A DNA stretch of 64,000 bases from Distichodus sexfasciatus. Lineage: Eukaryota > Chordata > Actinopteri > Characiformes > Distichodontidae. Of the stretch, positions 10,286 through 22,079 are shown piece by piece. A program made the translations under genes and the position numbers. The stretch's first letter is position 1. Every line of letters starts with the position of its first letter. A model generated the notes under the pieces. It saw only the letters and a program-made list of their open reading frames with translations. It did not search any database and was not told the origin of the DNA. The stretch is taken from positions 124,001 through 188,000 of the forward strand of contig JAVGVS010000166.1 of the NCBI GenBank assembly GCA_032718565.1, written 5' to 3'.

Positions 10286-11904
10286 TAGGAATTGGCAATC
10301 TATAGAAATTGTTAAACAATACATGAGGGAATTTGGTCTATGCGATGCTTGGCGCTCTCACTACCCCACCCTTAAAGAATACACTTTTCTCATCTGGCCA
10401 TCACTCCATACTCCGCCTCGATCACTTTCTAATTAATAATTCCACAATGAGGAACACTACAGCCATTCAGATTCACCCTTATCACTATCAGTGACCATAC
10501 ACACCTGTCTTCCTTCTGACTAACGCAAGGTTACACCTCCAACCAGACACTGGAGATTTAATACGCTACTACGTATGATCAAGACTTTATTAACTATTTC
10601 AAATGGAATGGGCGGTTTTTAGACAGCAACGAAATGAAACTTCACCATGCATTCTTGGGAGACAGAGAAAGAGGTCATGCAAGGAAACAATTTTTATTCC
10701 TCGTGATAAGAAAAAAAGATAGGAAAACTCACTTATATCAGAACTAGAGCTGCTGAAGATTAAATCTTTAGAGGTAGAGTATGCTATCTCACCCCAGGAA
10801 CATATTTTGAGTGAACTAAGAAAATCAAAACTCAAATTAAACGAAATAATTGATAGAAAAACAAGAATTTCGATCACAGCAACAAAACTGCCAAATTCCT
10901 AGCCAACCAACAAAACTGAATAAAGAAAAGCAACAATCAGGTCCGCTAAAACTCCATCAGGAAATATTACCCATGAATCGGATGAAATCAACAATACTTT
11001 CAGAAGCTCTATAAAACTTACATACATCACAGTTTGATCCATTAGACCGATATTGAAAATTCTTGATTAATATAAACTTTCCAAAATTATAGGAAGAACA
11101 TGTTATGGCTCTGACACTCCTGATCTCAATGGCTGAAGTCCATGATGCCCTTCAACTCCATGCCTAATCATAGAAGTCTAGGCCCAGATGAAGCCCAACA
11201 GAATTCTATAAAGAATTCTGGACCACGCTGGTTTCTTTTCAGAATGGTATGCTATATAGAGAGTAAGGTTACTCTCACATATGAACTCAGCTAATATTAG
11301 CCTACACCTTAAACCAAGGAAAGACCCCATGCTTCCATCTAGCTATCGTCCTATATCATTAATAACATCGATCTTAAGATAATATATAAAGCTTTAGCAA
11401 GAAGATCGGAAAAATCACTCCTTTTATAATACACTCAGATCAAAACAGGTTTCATCAAGGGACAATCAGCCAATGCACGAGATTAATTAATCTAATAGAT
11501 TTTACTACTCTAAGAAAAAGGAAGCCACAATCATCTCTTTAGATGCAGAAAGCATTTGATAGGGTAAATTGGAAGTTTTTGTTTGCGTCACTGAGTAAAT
11601 TTGGCTTTGGATCGTCATTTATTAACTGGATCAAAATATTATATAGCTCTCCTATTGCGTCCATCAAGACAAATGATCAGACCTCGCTAAGCTTTCTAAC
11701 CTCGGAGAGAGGCACAAGGTAAGGCTGTCCACTCCCCGACTTTTTGCCATTTTTTAATGAACCAATAGCAGCCACTATTAGGACAAAATACTATATTAAA
11801 GGTATTCAAAGCAAAGATATCCATCACAAGATGTTTCATGCAGATGATGTTCTTTTCTTCAGGACTCAAGTAATCCTTCATCAGAAGACAGACAGCAATT
11901 TCAG
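10286..11904 (+). pseudogene. L1/Tx1-type LINE fragment (endonuclease end and reverse transcriptase)
   Basis: Broken plus-strand translation matches the L1-type LINE at 49 kb in the same order. It has the endonuclease C-terminus (GLCDAWRSHYPTLKEYTFLI-like, near 10330), the RT N-terminal 'GPDE..TEFYKEFWTTL' (about 11180), 'DAESI*' / 'KAFDRVNWKFLF' (about 11545-11590), 'SERGTR*GCPLP' (about 11700) and the RT catalytic box as FHADDVLFF (about 11836). Stops and frameshifts are frequent, so it is dead. It ends where L2-type sequence begins near 11905, which suggests a later rearrangement or an insertion junction. Confidence 0.75.
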
Positions 11905-12424
11905 AAATGGAAAGATGCTTATGTGACATAAAAAAGTGGATGTCGGACAACTTCCTCCAGCTAAATCTGGACAAGACTGAGGTCCTTCTTACTGGCAGTA
12001 ACGCCACTAGAAGTCAGCTATCTGACATCACGGTCGGTCTTGATGGATTATCCATTGTACCAAGTACTGTTGTTAAAAATCTTGGTGTTACTTTAGACTC
12101 CAATCTTTCATTTGATGTACATGCTTCTAAATATTAGTCGACTGACTTCTTCAACTCCGTAATATTGCCAACTAAGAAACGCGGCTATCCTTTTCAAGAT
12201 GCAGAGAACCGTTCATGCATTTATTATCTCAAGACTACATTACTTCGTAATGTCTTATTCTCCAGTTGTCCAAATAGGTGGTTGTTAAATAAACTCCCAG
12301 CTAGTTCAGAATGCAGCAGCCAGAGTTCTCACTAAACTAAAAATATGATCATATCACCCCAATTTATCTCTCACTCCACTGGCTACCAGTAAAATTTCGT
12401 CAACTATAAAGCACACTTCTTCCA
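11905..12424 (+). pseudogene. L2-type LINE, RT C-terminal part (5' piece of a split copy)
   Basis: The open stretch 11907-12137 reads IKKWMSDNFLQLNLDKTEVL and then 'VKNLGVTLDSNLSFDVH', typical of the RT C-terminus of fish L2 LINEs. Degraded sequence follows to about 12415 (asn-ala-ala-ala-arg-val-leu-type region, then 'HWLPVKFR'). The copy is interrupted near 12424. Its continuation resumes at about 19427, where the next residues of the same region (TYKALNGL) are found, with ACTTCT at both edges of the interruption. Confidence 0.8.
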
Positions 12425-12779
12425 GCCGCGCCTAATGAGCAGGCAGCGCTAAAAGCACTCCTGGTGAATTGTCTTTATACTGACTTCGGTCTGCTTTGTC
12501 TACTTTCCGCTTTGAGCCAGATCAAGCACGGCGCGATCACCCACAACAGAAACACCCTGCTCAAATCGAAGAAAAATGCACAATTCTCCGCCACAAATCT
12601 GCCGCCGGAGACGCTTACAGAGCCTACAGGCAACGAGGAGCACCTGGTCAAAACTGAAACGCTGTTCCTTTAAACAGAAGTGGGCAGCGCAGGCTTTAGC
12701 ATCGAGGCTGTGTTAACCTGCCTGACCGCACTTCCATCTGCCCTGCTCTCCCAACGCCCCATTACTGACAATAAAAATG

Positions 12780-13480
12780 GACTATCTGTGGCTCCAGCAA
12801 TCAAGCCACGGAGATAAAGAACTGCTGCATTTTTATCTTCAAGGAAACGTGGCTGAACGCGGACATCGCAGACTATCCAGCTAAATGGGCTAGCATGCTA
12901 TCGGGCCGACAGAGAGGCCTCTTTGTCTGGTAAGAGCCGCGAGGCGGTTTGTGCGTCTACATAAACAAACTCTGCGCAGCACGAACTCTGCTGAAGTGAG
13001 TCGTGCCACTGCTCACCACAGATAGAGTTTCGCCATAGCGCCGCCCATTCTACCTGCCAGAGAATTCTCCGCGGGTGCTAATCATAGCCGTGGTACCTGC
13101 CACTCCAGCGCTAATTCTAACCTGGTGTTAATTTAACTGCACGAGGCTATCAATGCGCTGCAGATTGCGTTAATCTCGACACAGATTTCTCATCATCGCC
13201 GCCACTTCAACCACGCTTTAACTCGAAGTCTGCTTCTCCCAAATTCCATCAACATGTGGACTTTGCTACAAGAGGAGAACTGCCTGGATAAAAGCTTACA
13301 CCAGCGGGTGCCTACAAAGCAGCAGTGCGCCCAAGACATCGGGGTTTCAGGACCATGCTACAGTGATGCTGCTGCTCAGATACTAACGCTGTTGAAAACG
13401 CACAAGACCTGCCAGGAAACCATCAGAGTCTGGCCTAGTGGAGGCTGTTCCAGCACTCTGTGACCGTTTTGAGTGCACGG
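12780..13480 (+). pseudogene. LINE endonuclease domain remnant
   Basis: Broken frames read KETWLNADIADY, then GGLCVYINKLC, then 'EENCLDKSL..RVPTKQQCAQ', and 'KTCQETIRVWPSGG'. These are the conserved blocks of the CR1/Rex-like endonuclease seen more completely on the minus strand at 28.7-29.6 kb. The metal-binding 'GDFN' block is degraded here (about 13195-13210). At least one in-frame stop and several frame changes are present. Confidence 0.7.
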
Positions 13481-14039
13481 ACTGGAATGTTTTAAAGAGG
13501 CGAAGCATTGCATTTATGGCTGCATCAACCTGGACGAAGTTTGGTGAATCTGTGACCTTGCTAAGATCTCCAAGTGCATAGGAGAATGTTACCGTCCTGA
13601 AGAACACTACCACTAGAGCCACTGAGAAGCCCTGGTTCAGCACAGGTGCGCAAGGGCTGGGTTGAGAGAGAGAGATGCTGCTTTCTCCGTCCGGGAGTAA
13701 GCTGCCCTCAGAACAGCCAGGGGCTAACTCTTCTCGCTTTCTCCATCCAACAAGCAAAGCGAGCGACGCAAAAAGATCCAGAACCATTTAACCACACAAA
13801 AGACTTCCCCGGTGAGTTTATGGCAGGCATCTAGGCTGTCACCCAATGGCTGCTTGTAGCACCAAGCAGCTGCGAGGGGGATGCCACACTCCCTGAGGAA
13901 CTGAACAAGTTCTATGCACGGTTTGATGCACTGAACAACACGCAGACGACGAAAGCAAAGCCTCCCATCACCGACCAGACCATCTCTCTGCCTGCAGCTG
14001 ACGTGAGGAGAACCTTCGCCAAGGTCAACCCACGAAGCT

Positions 14040-15060
14040 GCCGGTCCAGACAACATTCCAGGTTGTGTGCTGAGAGACTGCGCTGACCAGCTAGCTGAGG
14101 TGTTCATGGACATCTTCAACACTTCGCTGAGCCAGATGATCATCCCAGCATGCTTCAAGTCCACCACCATCATCCCAGTGCCAAAGAAATCTTCAGTTTC
14201 CTGCCTGAATGACTACCGCCCATCGCCTGGACCCCATCACCATGAAGTGCCTTGAGAGACTTGTCATGGCACAGGTGAAAAGCAACTCCCCACTCACTGG
14301 ACTCCTGCAGTTTGGTTTATCGCACAAACAGGTCAACTGAGGATGCACATCCACTGCACTTGACCTTCTTCCTCTCACACTTGGACAATAAAGACTCTTA
14401 TGTTAGATTGCTGTTCATAGACTTCAGTTCAGCATTCAACACCATCACACATATCCTCCAAAGACTGTGTGTGGAACTGAGTGCTGGGACTGAGCACCTC
14501 ACTCTGTAACTGGATACTGGATTTCCTGTCAGAGAGACCTCAGTCCGTCCGAATTGGCGACAACATTTCCGAACTCCTCAGGGCTGCGTTCTCTTTTGTT
14601 CACTTTTGTTCACACTCCTGACTCACGACTGCACCCGCCTTGCAGCCAGCTCAAACCACATCATCAAATTCTTGCCGATGACACGACTGCAGGGGCCTAT
14701 CAAGCACAACGGCGAGTCGGGCGACAGAGATGAGGTTCAGCAGCTGGCTGCCTGGTGCAGTGAGAACAACCTGTCGCTGAATGTGGACAAAATGAAGGAA
14801 ATGATCGTCGACTTCAGGAGAACTTGCTCCACCCTAATACTAATAATTCACTCAGCATCCACGGGTTCCACGGTTGAGACTGTAAAAACACCGTTGCTGG
14901 GAGTTCACATCTCAGGACGATCTCTACCTGACCACACTAACACCAATTTCTACTCTACCAAAGGCCCAGCAGCGTCTCCACTTCCTGAGACGGGCTGGCG
15001 AGCCAACCTGCCCTCCCACCCTCAACACCACGTTTTACAGGGGCACCAGAGAGTGTCCTG
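14040..15060 (+). pseudogene. CR1/Rex-like LINE reverse transcriptase remnant
   Basis: Frames at 14067-14255 (DCADQLAEVFMDIFNTSLSQ, then IIPVPKKSSVSCLNDYRP), 14312-14509 (NRSTEDA and YVRLLFIDFSSAFNTI, carrying the first catalytic aspartate region) and 14606-15061 (LAAWCSENNLSLNVDKMKEM) form one RT in order. The FADD catalytic box is damaged: the sequence reads as a frameshifted 'FLPMT' near 14670. The product is not functional. Confidence 0.8.
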
Positions 15061-15802
15061 ACCAGCTGCATTCCGCCTGGTTCCAGAATAGTGCTAAGCG
15101 TCGTATATCAGGCGTGTTTCAGCGATCGCCAAAGCAGCTGGCAACATCATCGGAGCGCCTCTTCTGCCGCTGGTGACATCTTCTACAAGCGCTGCATCAG
15201 AAGGGCTCTCCTGCATCGCAAGCTCTCAATTTCACACCCTTCACACAGACTGTTCACACTCCTCCCATCTGGCAGATGCTGCGAGCATCAAGTCTCGATC
15301 CTCCAGGATGCGATAGCTTCTTCCCAAAAGCCATTAGACTCTTGAACTCACCCCAGTCATCACACTTCCCCACACACACACCTGACCGCGGAAAAACTGA
15401 TTCTGTTGCACCACTGCACTTTACCCACACCATCGTCACTTTGACACACAACTACTGCAGTGTTATGGACACTGCACTGCTGCCACTTTCATTTTGCATT
15501 TAACATTATACGCTGCTGTACAAATGTTTGCACATACACTGAAACATAGTATACATAAATAGCTGAATATAGTATCTGTCATATTATAACCTTCTACCTC
15601 TTGCACATCCAATGTAAAATGTCAATTTTATGGACCTTGTTTAAATGTTTGCATATTTGCACATATACCGAACATTGTACTTGAAAATAGTCTGGATATA
15701 GTATCTGTCATATTATAACTCTACCTCTGTACATTCAGTGTAAATGTCAATTTCAACCTGTTAAGAATACTGCATCCTGGATTCTGACTAAATTTTACCT
15801 CT

Positions 15803-16708
15803 TGTCACGTCACAAGCCGTCTCGCGTCAGTAAGCACGCTCACAGTCCCCGGGTTCTGAGTCTGGAGGTAAGTCTCTCTTGGGATCACGCTTAGTGTCCT
15901 CCTCTCGTGTATTAGATCACGTTTAGGGTTTAGCAGTGCACCACCCCGTTAGCTTGCGCCCCACTTCCGGGTTCTTAGTCCACACTTCGTGTGCCCTTCC
16001 TAGTAGTTCACGCCCGATTAGACCGCTCACTTGGGTTTTTGTCTGGCTTCATGCGCCTTTCCCTGATAGTTCACGGGTGAATTAGATCGCTGGCCTTTAC
16101 TTATGATTGAGTTCAGCTGTTCATGCTTTAGTTCCTGTTTCCGTATTGGTTTATTGTCTGATTGCCTCATTTTGTTCCATTATTTAGCCCAGCCGATCCG
16201 AGGCGTTCTTTGAGTTCTTCTCCCTCATAATTTGATGCTGTGTTGTTTCCGTGAGCTTCAGTTTGGTTTGGAGAAAGAGGCCTATTTCTGTGTTTTTTCT
16301 CACACGCTATCTTTTTTTCCTTCGCCCAGGCTCGTGGCTGCCCGCTGACGAGGTGCTCAGGAGTGAAGCCGGACATTTTTTCTTCTTTGGTTTGGGACGC
16401 CGATGATCCTGCTCAGGTTTCCTCTGCCTTGGGATTTCGGAGTCCGCTGTCCAGTAGGAGAGTTCCTGGCGGGGCTTTCAATTTGGATGAGCACAGCGGG
16501 CACGGTGACCATCCAGTTATTTTTCAAGTATTTTTTCCTGGCTTATGCTTCCGCTTTGGACTCCCCTTTTTGAGCGATCGTGTTTGATTCCTGAGTTAGC
16601 TGGTGCTTTTAAAGTTGTGTTTTGCTTTGGTCAATAAAATCTCGTTTTTTTCTCCACTGGGCGTTTTTTCCCCATTCTCCTTGCACACAACACAGCATCC
16701 ACATGACA
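15803..16708 (+). repeat. Gypsy 5' LTR (LTR1)
   Basis: Starts TGTCACGTCACAAGCC and ends TCCACATGACA. It contains a poly(A) signal-like AATAAAATC near 16633. It matches LTR2 (about 18523-19135, 5'-truncated) and LTR3 (23331-24204) over shared blocks such as 'gtgaattagatcg', 'ttggtttattgt' and 'tgagcgac/atcgtgttt'. Confidence 0.8.
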
Positions 16709-16711
16709 GAA

Positions 16712-17230
16712 GAAGAACTCCACCAAATGGAAATGGACGAAGCGGAGGTTCCCGGCCTCGAGGATGATGGGCATCTGAGACGGTGCGGCAGCAGGACAAT
16801 AGCCGCATTTGGGCTGGCTCAAGGACCATGGACGAGTCCACGGATGCCCGGTCCTGACAACAGCGGCAATGCCCTGCCCTCCGCCAAGCTCCTCCACCGC
16901 CACCTCAGCAGCGTGGCCCCACTCCCCAGTCCAACGCTGGTTCATGGGCTCACACGCCACATCGAGAGGTACTCAGGAAACCCCGAGGGGTGACGCTTGC
17001 TCCGCATGTGACTTGTACTTTGCAGAGCACCTCGAGCTCACCGACACGCAACGGATCTCGACGGTCATCCAGCGTCTTTCCGGACCTGCCATGGACTGGG
17101 CAGCAGCCATCTGGGGGAGTGGGTTCCCGGCACTGGCATCCAACGAGGCCTTTCAACAACTCTTCAAGGCCACCTTCATCATTCAAGTGCCCAGCACTCG
17201 GGTTGAGCTCAAGCAAAGGTAGGGGCTCGG
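16712..17230 (+). pseudogene. Gypsy gag remnant (copy A)
   Basis: Short frames after the LTR carry 'EEELHQMEMDEAEVPG' and then a retrotransposon-gag block with FAEHLELTDTQRISTVIQRL and 'GPAMDWAAAIWGSGFPAL' (about 17022-17130). This order is typical of Ty3/gypsy capsid regions. Frame changes break it. A degraded zinc knuckle reading CLYFG.QGHW lies at about 17600; its second cysteine is lost. Confidence 0.7.
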
Positions 17231-17699
17231 CTTATGAATACTCTCTCCTCGTGTGCTTGCAGCAGGGTCGGCTGGGATGAGGGGGCACTTGAGCGATCTA
17301 CTGAGGGGATTGAGCAGCTGGCGCAGAAGCGGAGCTTGCTGCCGGGACGCTGTGTTGAGCCTAGGAGGCGCTTGATGTCACTAGCCACCGCCTCGACAGC
17401 CACCTGAGAGAACACCAGCCTTCTCTGACCCTCCCAGGCGCTCCTGCCACCTCGAGCCTGCTAGCGCGTACTTCTGCCCCAGGGACTTGCCGCTTGAGCC
17501 AATGGACTTGGGGGCCTCATCGATTCCTCCTCAAGGAGCACCCCAGGCGCCCGCAGAGACTGGAGAAAAAAGTAAAGGCGGCAAGTGGGTAAAGCTCTGC
17601 CTATATTTTGGCTAGCAGGGCCACTGGAAAAGGACTGCCTTTCGCAAAGAGACTGCTACTCAGGGACAATATTGAGCACACCGTCTATTGTTTCAAGTT

Positions 17700-18522
17700 G
17701 AGCGCGTGGTTTTGATTCTGTTTTGTCTGTGTTCGCCCCATAGACCCGGATCCGCTGGGAACTTCATTGCAATCCCTTGTGTCATCCCCTGTCTGTGCTC
17801 AGTTCGTCCCTTTAGCCACCCGTCAGGGTTCACGCTTCAGATCGCCGCTTCTTCGACGCAAGGCCTTTAGCACCATGACACAACCCATCACACTCCAGAT
17901 AGTTCTGCACAATACAGTAAATAAGATACCATCTATTGTTTTGCCCCACTCCACACACTCACTCAGTACAGGTCTCCATGGTTACGAATTTACACAACCC
18001 CCCACGGCCGACTGGCTCAACCACAAAATAATCTCCCTGTCACCTTCCTGCACACTCACCTGTCTCACGTCCTGTCCACTCCACCTCTGTCGAAAGCCCC
18101 AGCCAGCAGATCTCAGTTCAGTTCCCCCCGAATACCACAACCTCCAGGAGGTCTTTTCGGCCGTTAGGGCGACCTCCCTTCCTCCGCATCGGCCTTGGGA
18201 CTGCGTGATAGATCTCCTGCTGGGGAAAACACCTCTCGGCACGTGCTTATCCGCTTGTCCGGAAATGGAGAATCGGGCGGCGGAGGGTACGCGGTCTGAG
18301 GCCCTCCCGCAGTGGTAGAGTATCAGCGTCACAGTCCCCTGCTTCTGCCAGTTTCTTTTTTTGTCAAGAAAAGATGGCGGCCCGCCCTGTATCGACACGT
18401 GGGCTCAACGAGAACAATGTGAAGTTTACCCACCCACTTCCGCGATCCCAGTGACCATCGAGCGTCTGGGGCAAACTATCTTTACCGTTGGACCTCCGGA
18501 GTGCGTACAACCTGGTGCGGGG
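17700..18522 (+). pseudogene. Gypsy protease and RT start (copy A)
   Basis: The aspartic-protease region lies near 17740-17830, where the DSG-type block is disrupted by frame changes. A linker follows, and the RT N-terminal block 'F..SRKDGG' at about 18358. The sequence then reads toward 'LDLRSAYNLVR' near 18490-18520 and ends at a deletion junction with the 3' LTR. The equivalent, longer copy is at 20130-21160. Confidence 0.6.
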
Positions 18523-19135
18523 TGAATTAGATCGCGGCCTTACTTTCGTTATGATTGAGTTCAGCTGTTCATGCTTTAGTTCCCGTTTCCGTATTGGTTT
18601 ATTGTTTGATTGCCTCGTTTCGTTCCATTATTTAGCCCAGCCGATCCGAGGCGTTCTTTGAGTTCTTCTCCCTCATAATTTGATGCTGTGTTGTTTCCCG
18701 TGGAGCTTCAGTTTGGTTTGGAGAAAGAGGTTTGGTTTCCTGTGTTTTTTCTCGTCACGTTTACCTTTTTTCTCCTTCGCTCCAGGCTCGTGCTGCCCGC
18801 TGATCGAGGTGCTCAGGAGTGAAGCCGCCTTGGACATTTTTTCTCTTGGTTTGGGATGCTCGCGGATCCGTTCAGGTTTCCCCAGCTTTGGGATTTCGGA
18901 GTCCGCTTTTTCGGTCCGGTAGGAGAGTTCCCATGGGGCTTTCAATTTGGATGAGCACAGTATTTTTTCCTGGCTTGCGTTTTCCGTTTTGGACTCCCCT
19001 TTTTTGAGCGACTGTGTTTTGATTCCTGAGTTAGTTTGTTGTGTTTTGCTTTGGACAATAAATCCCTGTTTTTTTCTCCACTGCGTTCTTTTCCCCATTC
19101 TCCTTTTTTGCACACAACACAGCATCCACATGACA
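18523..19135 (+). repeat. Gypsy 3' LTR (LTR2), 5'-truncated
   Basis: Matches LTR1 from about 16073 to its end ('gtgaattagatcg' onward), so about 270 bp of its beginning are missing through the internal deletion. Ends CATGACA at 19135 followed by the target duplication CCTCT. Confidence 0.8.
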
Positions 19136-19426
19136 CCTCTATGTCTATTTCTAGCTTCTAATTATATTTAAAACTCCCTGTCTAGTTTAAAATGTATATT
19201 GCATATTGTATAGTTTAAATGTTTATTGTTTAATGTATGTTTTAGTATTTTTACTTATTTATTGTCTATCCCATGTGCCTAGTTGAGCCACTGCCTATTT
19301 ATTCTCTGTGCTCTGTTTGTTTGCACTGGAAATAATCTGGAGCCACGTCGTCTCGTCTCTCTATGTATCTGTACAGTATATAGCAGAGATGACAATAAAG
19401 TTGACTTTGACTTTTTTTTGACTTTT
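19136..19426 (+). repeat. CR1/Rex-like LINE 3' tail (copy A)
   Basis: The continuation of the LINE split at 15802. It runs from CCTCTATGTCTATTTC through AT-rich 3' untranslated sequence to GATGACAATAAAGTTGACTT and a T-rich end. The homologous copy B is at 24205-24480. Confidence 0.75.
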
Positions 19427-19959
19427 TACTTCTCTTGACCTATAAAGCTCTAAATGGTCTTGCACTGCAGTATGTGAGTGACCTCATTTGCACTTACAAT
19501 CCGGCGCGTACAGAAACAATCTCTGCTTTTAAGTCAAGGCTTAAGACTTACTTGTTTAGTCAGTCTTTCGGTTATTAAAATCCCTTTTTCTTAGTTAAAG
19601 GCGAGATCTGGGGATTCATGGTCATTTGAGATTAAAGGTGAAAGGGGGGATTGGTGCTGTCATCCTACCACTCTTGCTGATCGCTCAAGTTTGCAGACGG
19701 TGGTTTGGTGTGATGCCGAGACCCCTGGAAGCCCTCATGTCTGTGTTACCGTCCAGCACTCCCTTCTTAGCTAGGCTGCCATAGTTACTCTAGCATTGCC
19801 GGAGGTTAGGTTAGGGCACTTAACTTTCTCCTCTCTCTTCTTCTTTTTCCGAGCTGTTCCCGAGCTGATCCCGGGATGGTGCTTGGCTGACCGAACCCTC
19901 ACCGGGACTCTATGGAGTTGCCCCGAGCTGACACTGACCATCTCGACCTTACCAAGCTG
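19427..19959 (+). repeat. L2 LINE 3' continuation (copy A)
   Basis: Begins with codons for LTYKALNGLALQYVSDLICT and FKSRLKTYLFSQSFGY, the C-terminal end of the L2 reverse transcriptase protein started at 11905. An untranslated region follows and is cut at the duplication junction near 19959. Copy B is at about 24481-25275. Confidence 0.75.
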
Positions 19960-21165
19960 CCCAAGGAGCACCCCAGGCGTCCGCAGACCGGCAGTGGCAA
20001 AGGCGGGCAAGGGGTGCCTGCCTATATTTTGGCTAGCAGGGCCACTGGAAAAAGGACTACCTTCGCAAAGAGACTGCTACTCAGGTGGACAATATTAGCA
20101 GAGCACAATCAGTTCATTGTTTCGGTTGAGTTGCGTGTTTTTGATTCTGTTTTGTCTGTGTCTGCCCTTATAGATTCCCGGATCCGCTGGGAACATTGCA
20201 CAATCCTAGTGTCATCCCTGTCTGTGCCTGTCTGTCCCTTAGCCCTCCGGTCAGGGGTTCACGCTCTGGGCGGCGCTCGCCCGGGGGCGTGCCCTTAACT
20301 TTTTCCTTGACACAACCCCATCACACTCCAGATAACTCCACCCCTAGAAGACAGATACCATTCATTGTTTTGCACTCCACACACTCACTAGTATTGGGTC
20401 TCCCCATAGTTGCGGCGACACAACCCCCACGTCGACTGGCTCAACCACAAAATAATCTCCTGGTCACCTTCACTGCACACTCACCTGTCTCTCACGTCCT
20501 GTCCTCCCACACCTCTAGCCCCCTCCTTAGATCTCAGGTTCAGATTTCCCCCAGGCCACCCACAACCTCAAGAGAGTCTCTTTTTTCGGCCATTCGAGCC
20601 GACCTCCCTTCCTCCGCATCGGCCTTGGGACTGCGCAATAGACCTCCTGCCAGGGAAAACACCTCCTCGGGCACGTGTTTATCCGTTGTCCGAGCAGGAG
20701 AATCCCGGGCGATGGAGGGGTACGTGTCTGAGGCCCTCCGGCAGCGGTATATCAGCAAGTCACAGTCCCCTGCTTCTGCCAGTTTCTTTTTTGTCAAGAA
20801 AAAAGATGGCGGGCTCCGGCCCTGTATGATCCCCGTAGCTCAAGGTCACTGTAAGTTCACCACCACTTCGTTTAGTCCCAGTGACCCATCAGGCGGCTCC
20901 GAAGAACATATCCTTTACCCAAGTTGGACCTCAGTCTCGCTACCAACCCTGGTCTGCGGATGGGGCAGGATGAATAGAACCGCCCTCCAGCTTTTTGCCT
21001 CCGAGCACCCCTATCAGTACCCGCATTGCCGTGCCGGGTTGGCCAATGCCCCTCTGTGTTCAGAGTTTGGTGCGATGTCCTTCTAGGATATAATGTTGAA
21101 TCGTTGATAGTGGTCTCGCAAACTGACATCTGGTGCCCGTACGCTCCGGAACAAGTCCAGAGGTG
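19960..21165 (+). pseudogene. Gypsy zinc knuckle, protease and RT N-terminal part (copy B)
   Basis: Starts in the zinc-knuckle region. A protease block appears as VLSVSALIDSR (about 20155-20180) with a frame change directly after the catalytic DS. The frame 20196-21086 then carries a linker and the RT block ASASFFFVKKKDGGLRPC (about 20776-20830). RT continues in broken frames with 'AYQPW..DE' and 'NAPLCSEFGAMSF' (about 21040). The YxDD box itself is not recognisable. Confidence 0.7.
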
Positions 21166-21800
21166 CTTTCATCCACTTCTTCCGCGCACCACCTGTACGT
21201 GACGGCCGAGAAATGCGAGTTCCACAAACCTGAGGTCTCCTTTCTCGGCTACCGACTCAGTGCTAGGGGGATCTCTATGGAGGAGGCCAAAAGGTACAGT
21301 GTCTGAGTGGCCTGAGCCCAAGATGGTAAAAGAGTTACAGAGGTTTCTGGGGTTCGGCAATTACTATCATCGCTTTATCAAAGGGTACAGTATGGTGGCT
21401 GCCCCTCTTACGTCCCTCCTTCGGGGCAAACCTAAAACTCTCATTCTGCAAGCACTTTTGCGCCATTTAAAAAACCTGTTACACTCTTCTGCCATTCTTG
21501 AGGTTGCCCGACCCTGATAAACCGTACACCGTAGAAGTAGATGCCTCGGAGGTAGGGCTGGGGGCAGTCCTGTCTCAAATAACTTCATGCAAACTGCACC
21601 TTAACCTTCCATGTTGCAGTGAAACTGGCCGGAAGCAAACGCCTTCGGTATTTAGTATGCCGAGCTACTGCTGTCTGGCGCTCCGGAGAATGCGTCCACC
21701 TGTTGGAAGGCGCGCCCACCTTGTTGTCCTCACTGACCACGGAACCTTGAGCATATCCAGCAAGCAAAGAGATTGAACACTTTCGCCTTGACGACCTGAG
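21166..21800 (+). pseudogene. Gypsy RT C-terminus and RNase H (copy B)
   Basis: The frame 21260-21517 reads MVKELQRFLGFGNYYHRFIK and 'GYSMVAAPLTSLLRGKPK', the RT-RNase H connection of Ty3/gypsy elements. RNase H follows at 21498-21600 as PYTVEVDASEVGLGAVLSQ, which includes its first catalytic aspartate (VDAS). A later part ('LTDHGTLSISSKQRD', about 21735) is the H-x-N-L region in degraded form. At least two frame changes separate the parts. Confidence 0.75.
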
Positions 21801-22079
21801 GTAGCTATTCTACACTAGGTTCAATTCTGATCTCATTATGTCGATCAGAGTAGAGACAATGTGAAACCCCGTCGCTGTCCGCCAGTCGACTCACCGGTAT
21901 CCAAAGAGCCTCAGCCCATTCTGCCACCCTCGGTGCTGGTTGCTCCGATCACGTGGGGGCTGGATGAGGAGATGGCCAGAGAGACCCGGGGTGCTCCGGG
22001 CCCTCCTGGTTGTCCTCCTCAGAAGGTCTATGTACTGGAGCGATTCAAACACCAAGGTGATTGAGTGAGCCCAAACTAC

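Larger units (their letters stand above)
12425..15802 (+). mobile_element. CR1/Rex-like LINE inserted in the L2 copy (5' piece)
   Basis: This non-LTR retrotransposon is on the plus strand. Remnants of the apurinic endonuclease are at about 12780-13480, and RT remnants at about 14040-15060. A 3' untranslated region starts near 15500, and the element is split at 15802 by a gypsy element; its 3' tail resumes at 19136 and ends near 19420 in GATGACAATAAAGTTGACTT. The putative target duplication is ACTTCT (about 12418 and 19427). Many frameshifts and stops mean it is inactive. The same family recurs at 26.2-29.6 kb (minus), 33.2 kb and 36.7-43.5 kb. Confidence 0.8.
15798..19140 (+). mobile_element. 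Ty3/gypsy LTR retrotransposon (internally deleted copy A), TSD CCTCT
   Basis: The element spans 15803-19135. It begins TGTCACG and ends CATGACA, with CCTCT on both sides (15798-15802 and 19136-19140), and interrupts the CR1/Rex-like LINE 3' region. A 906-bp 5' LTR (15803-16708) is followed by gag remnants, protease and a short start of RT. At about 18522 the RT block reading 'SAYNLVR' jumps straight into the middle of the 3' LTR. Most of pol and the first third of the 3' LTR are therefore missing. The element shares its distal part with a tandem duplicate that follows it. Confidence 0.8.
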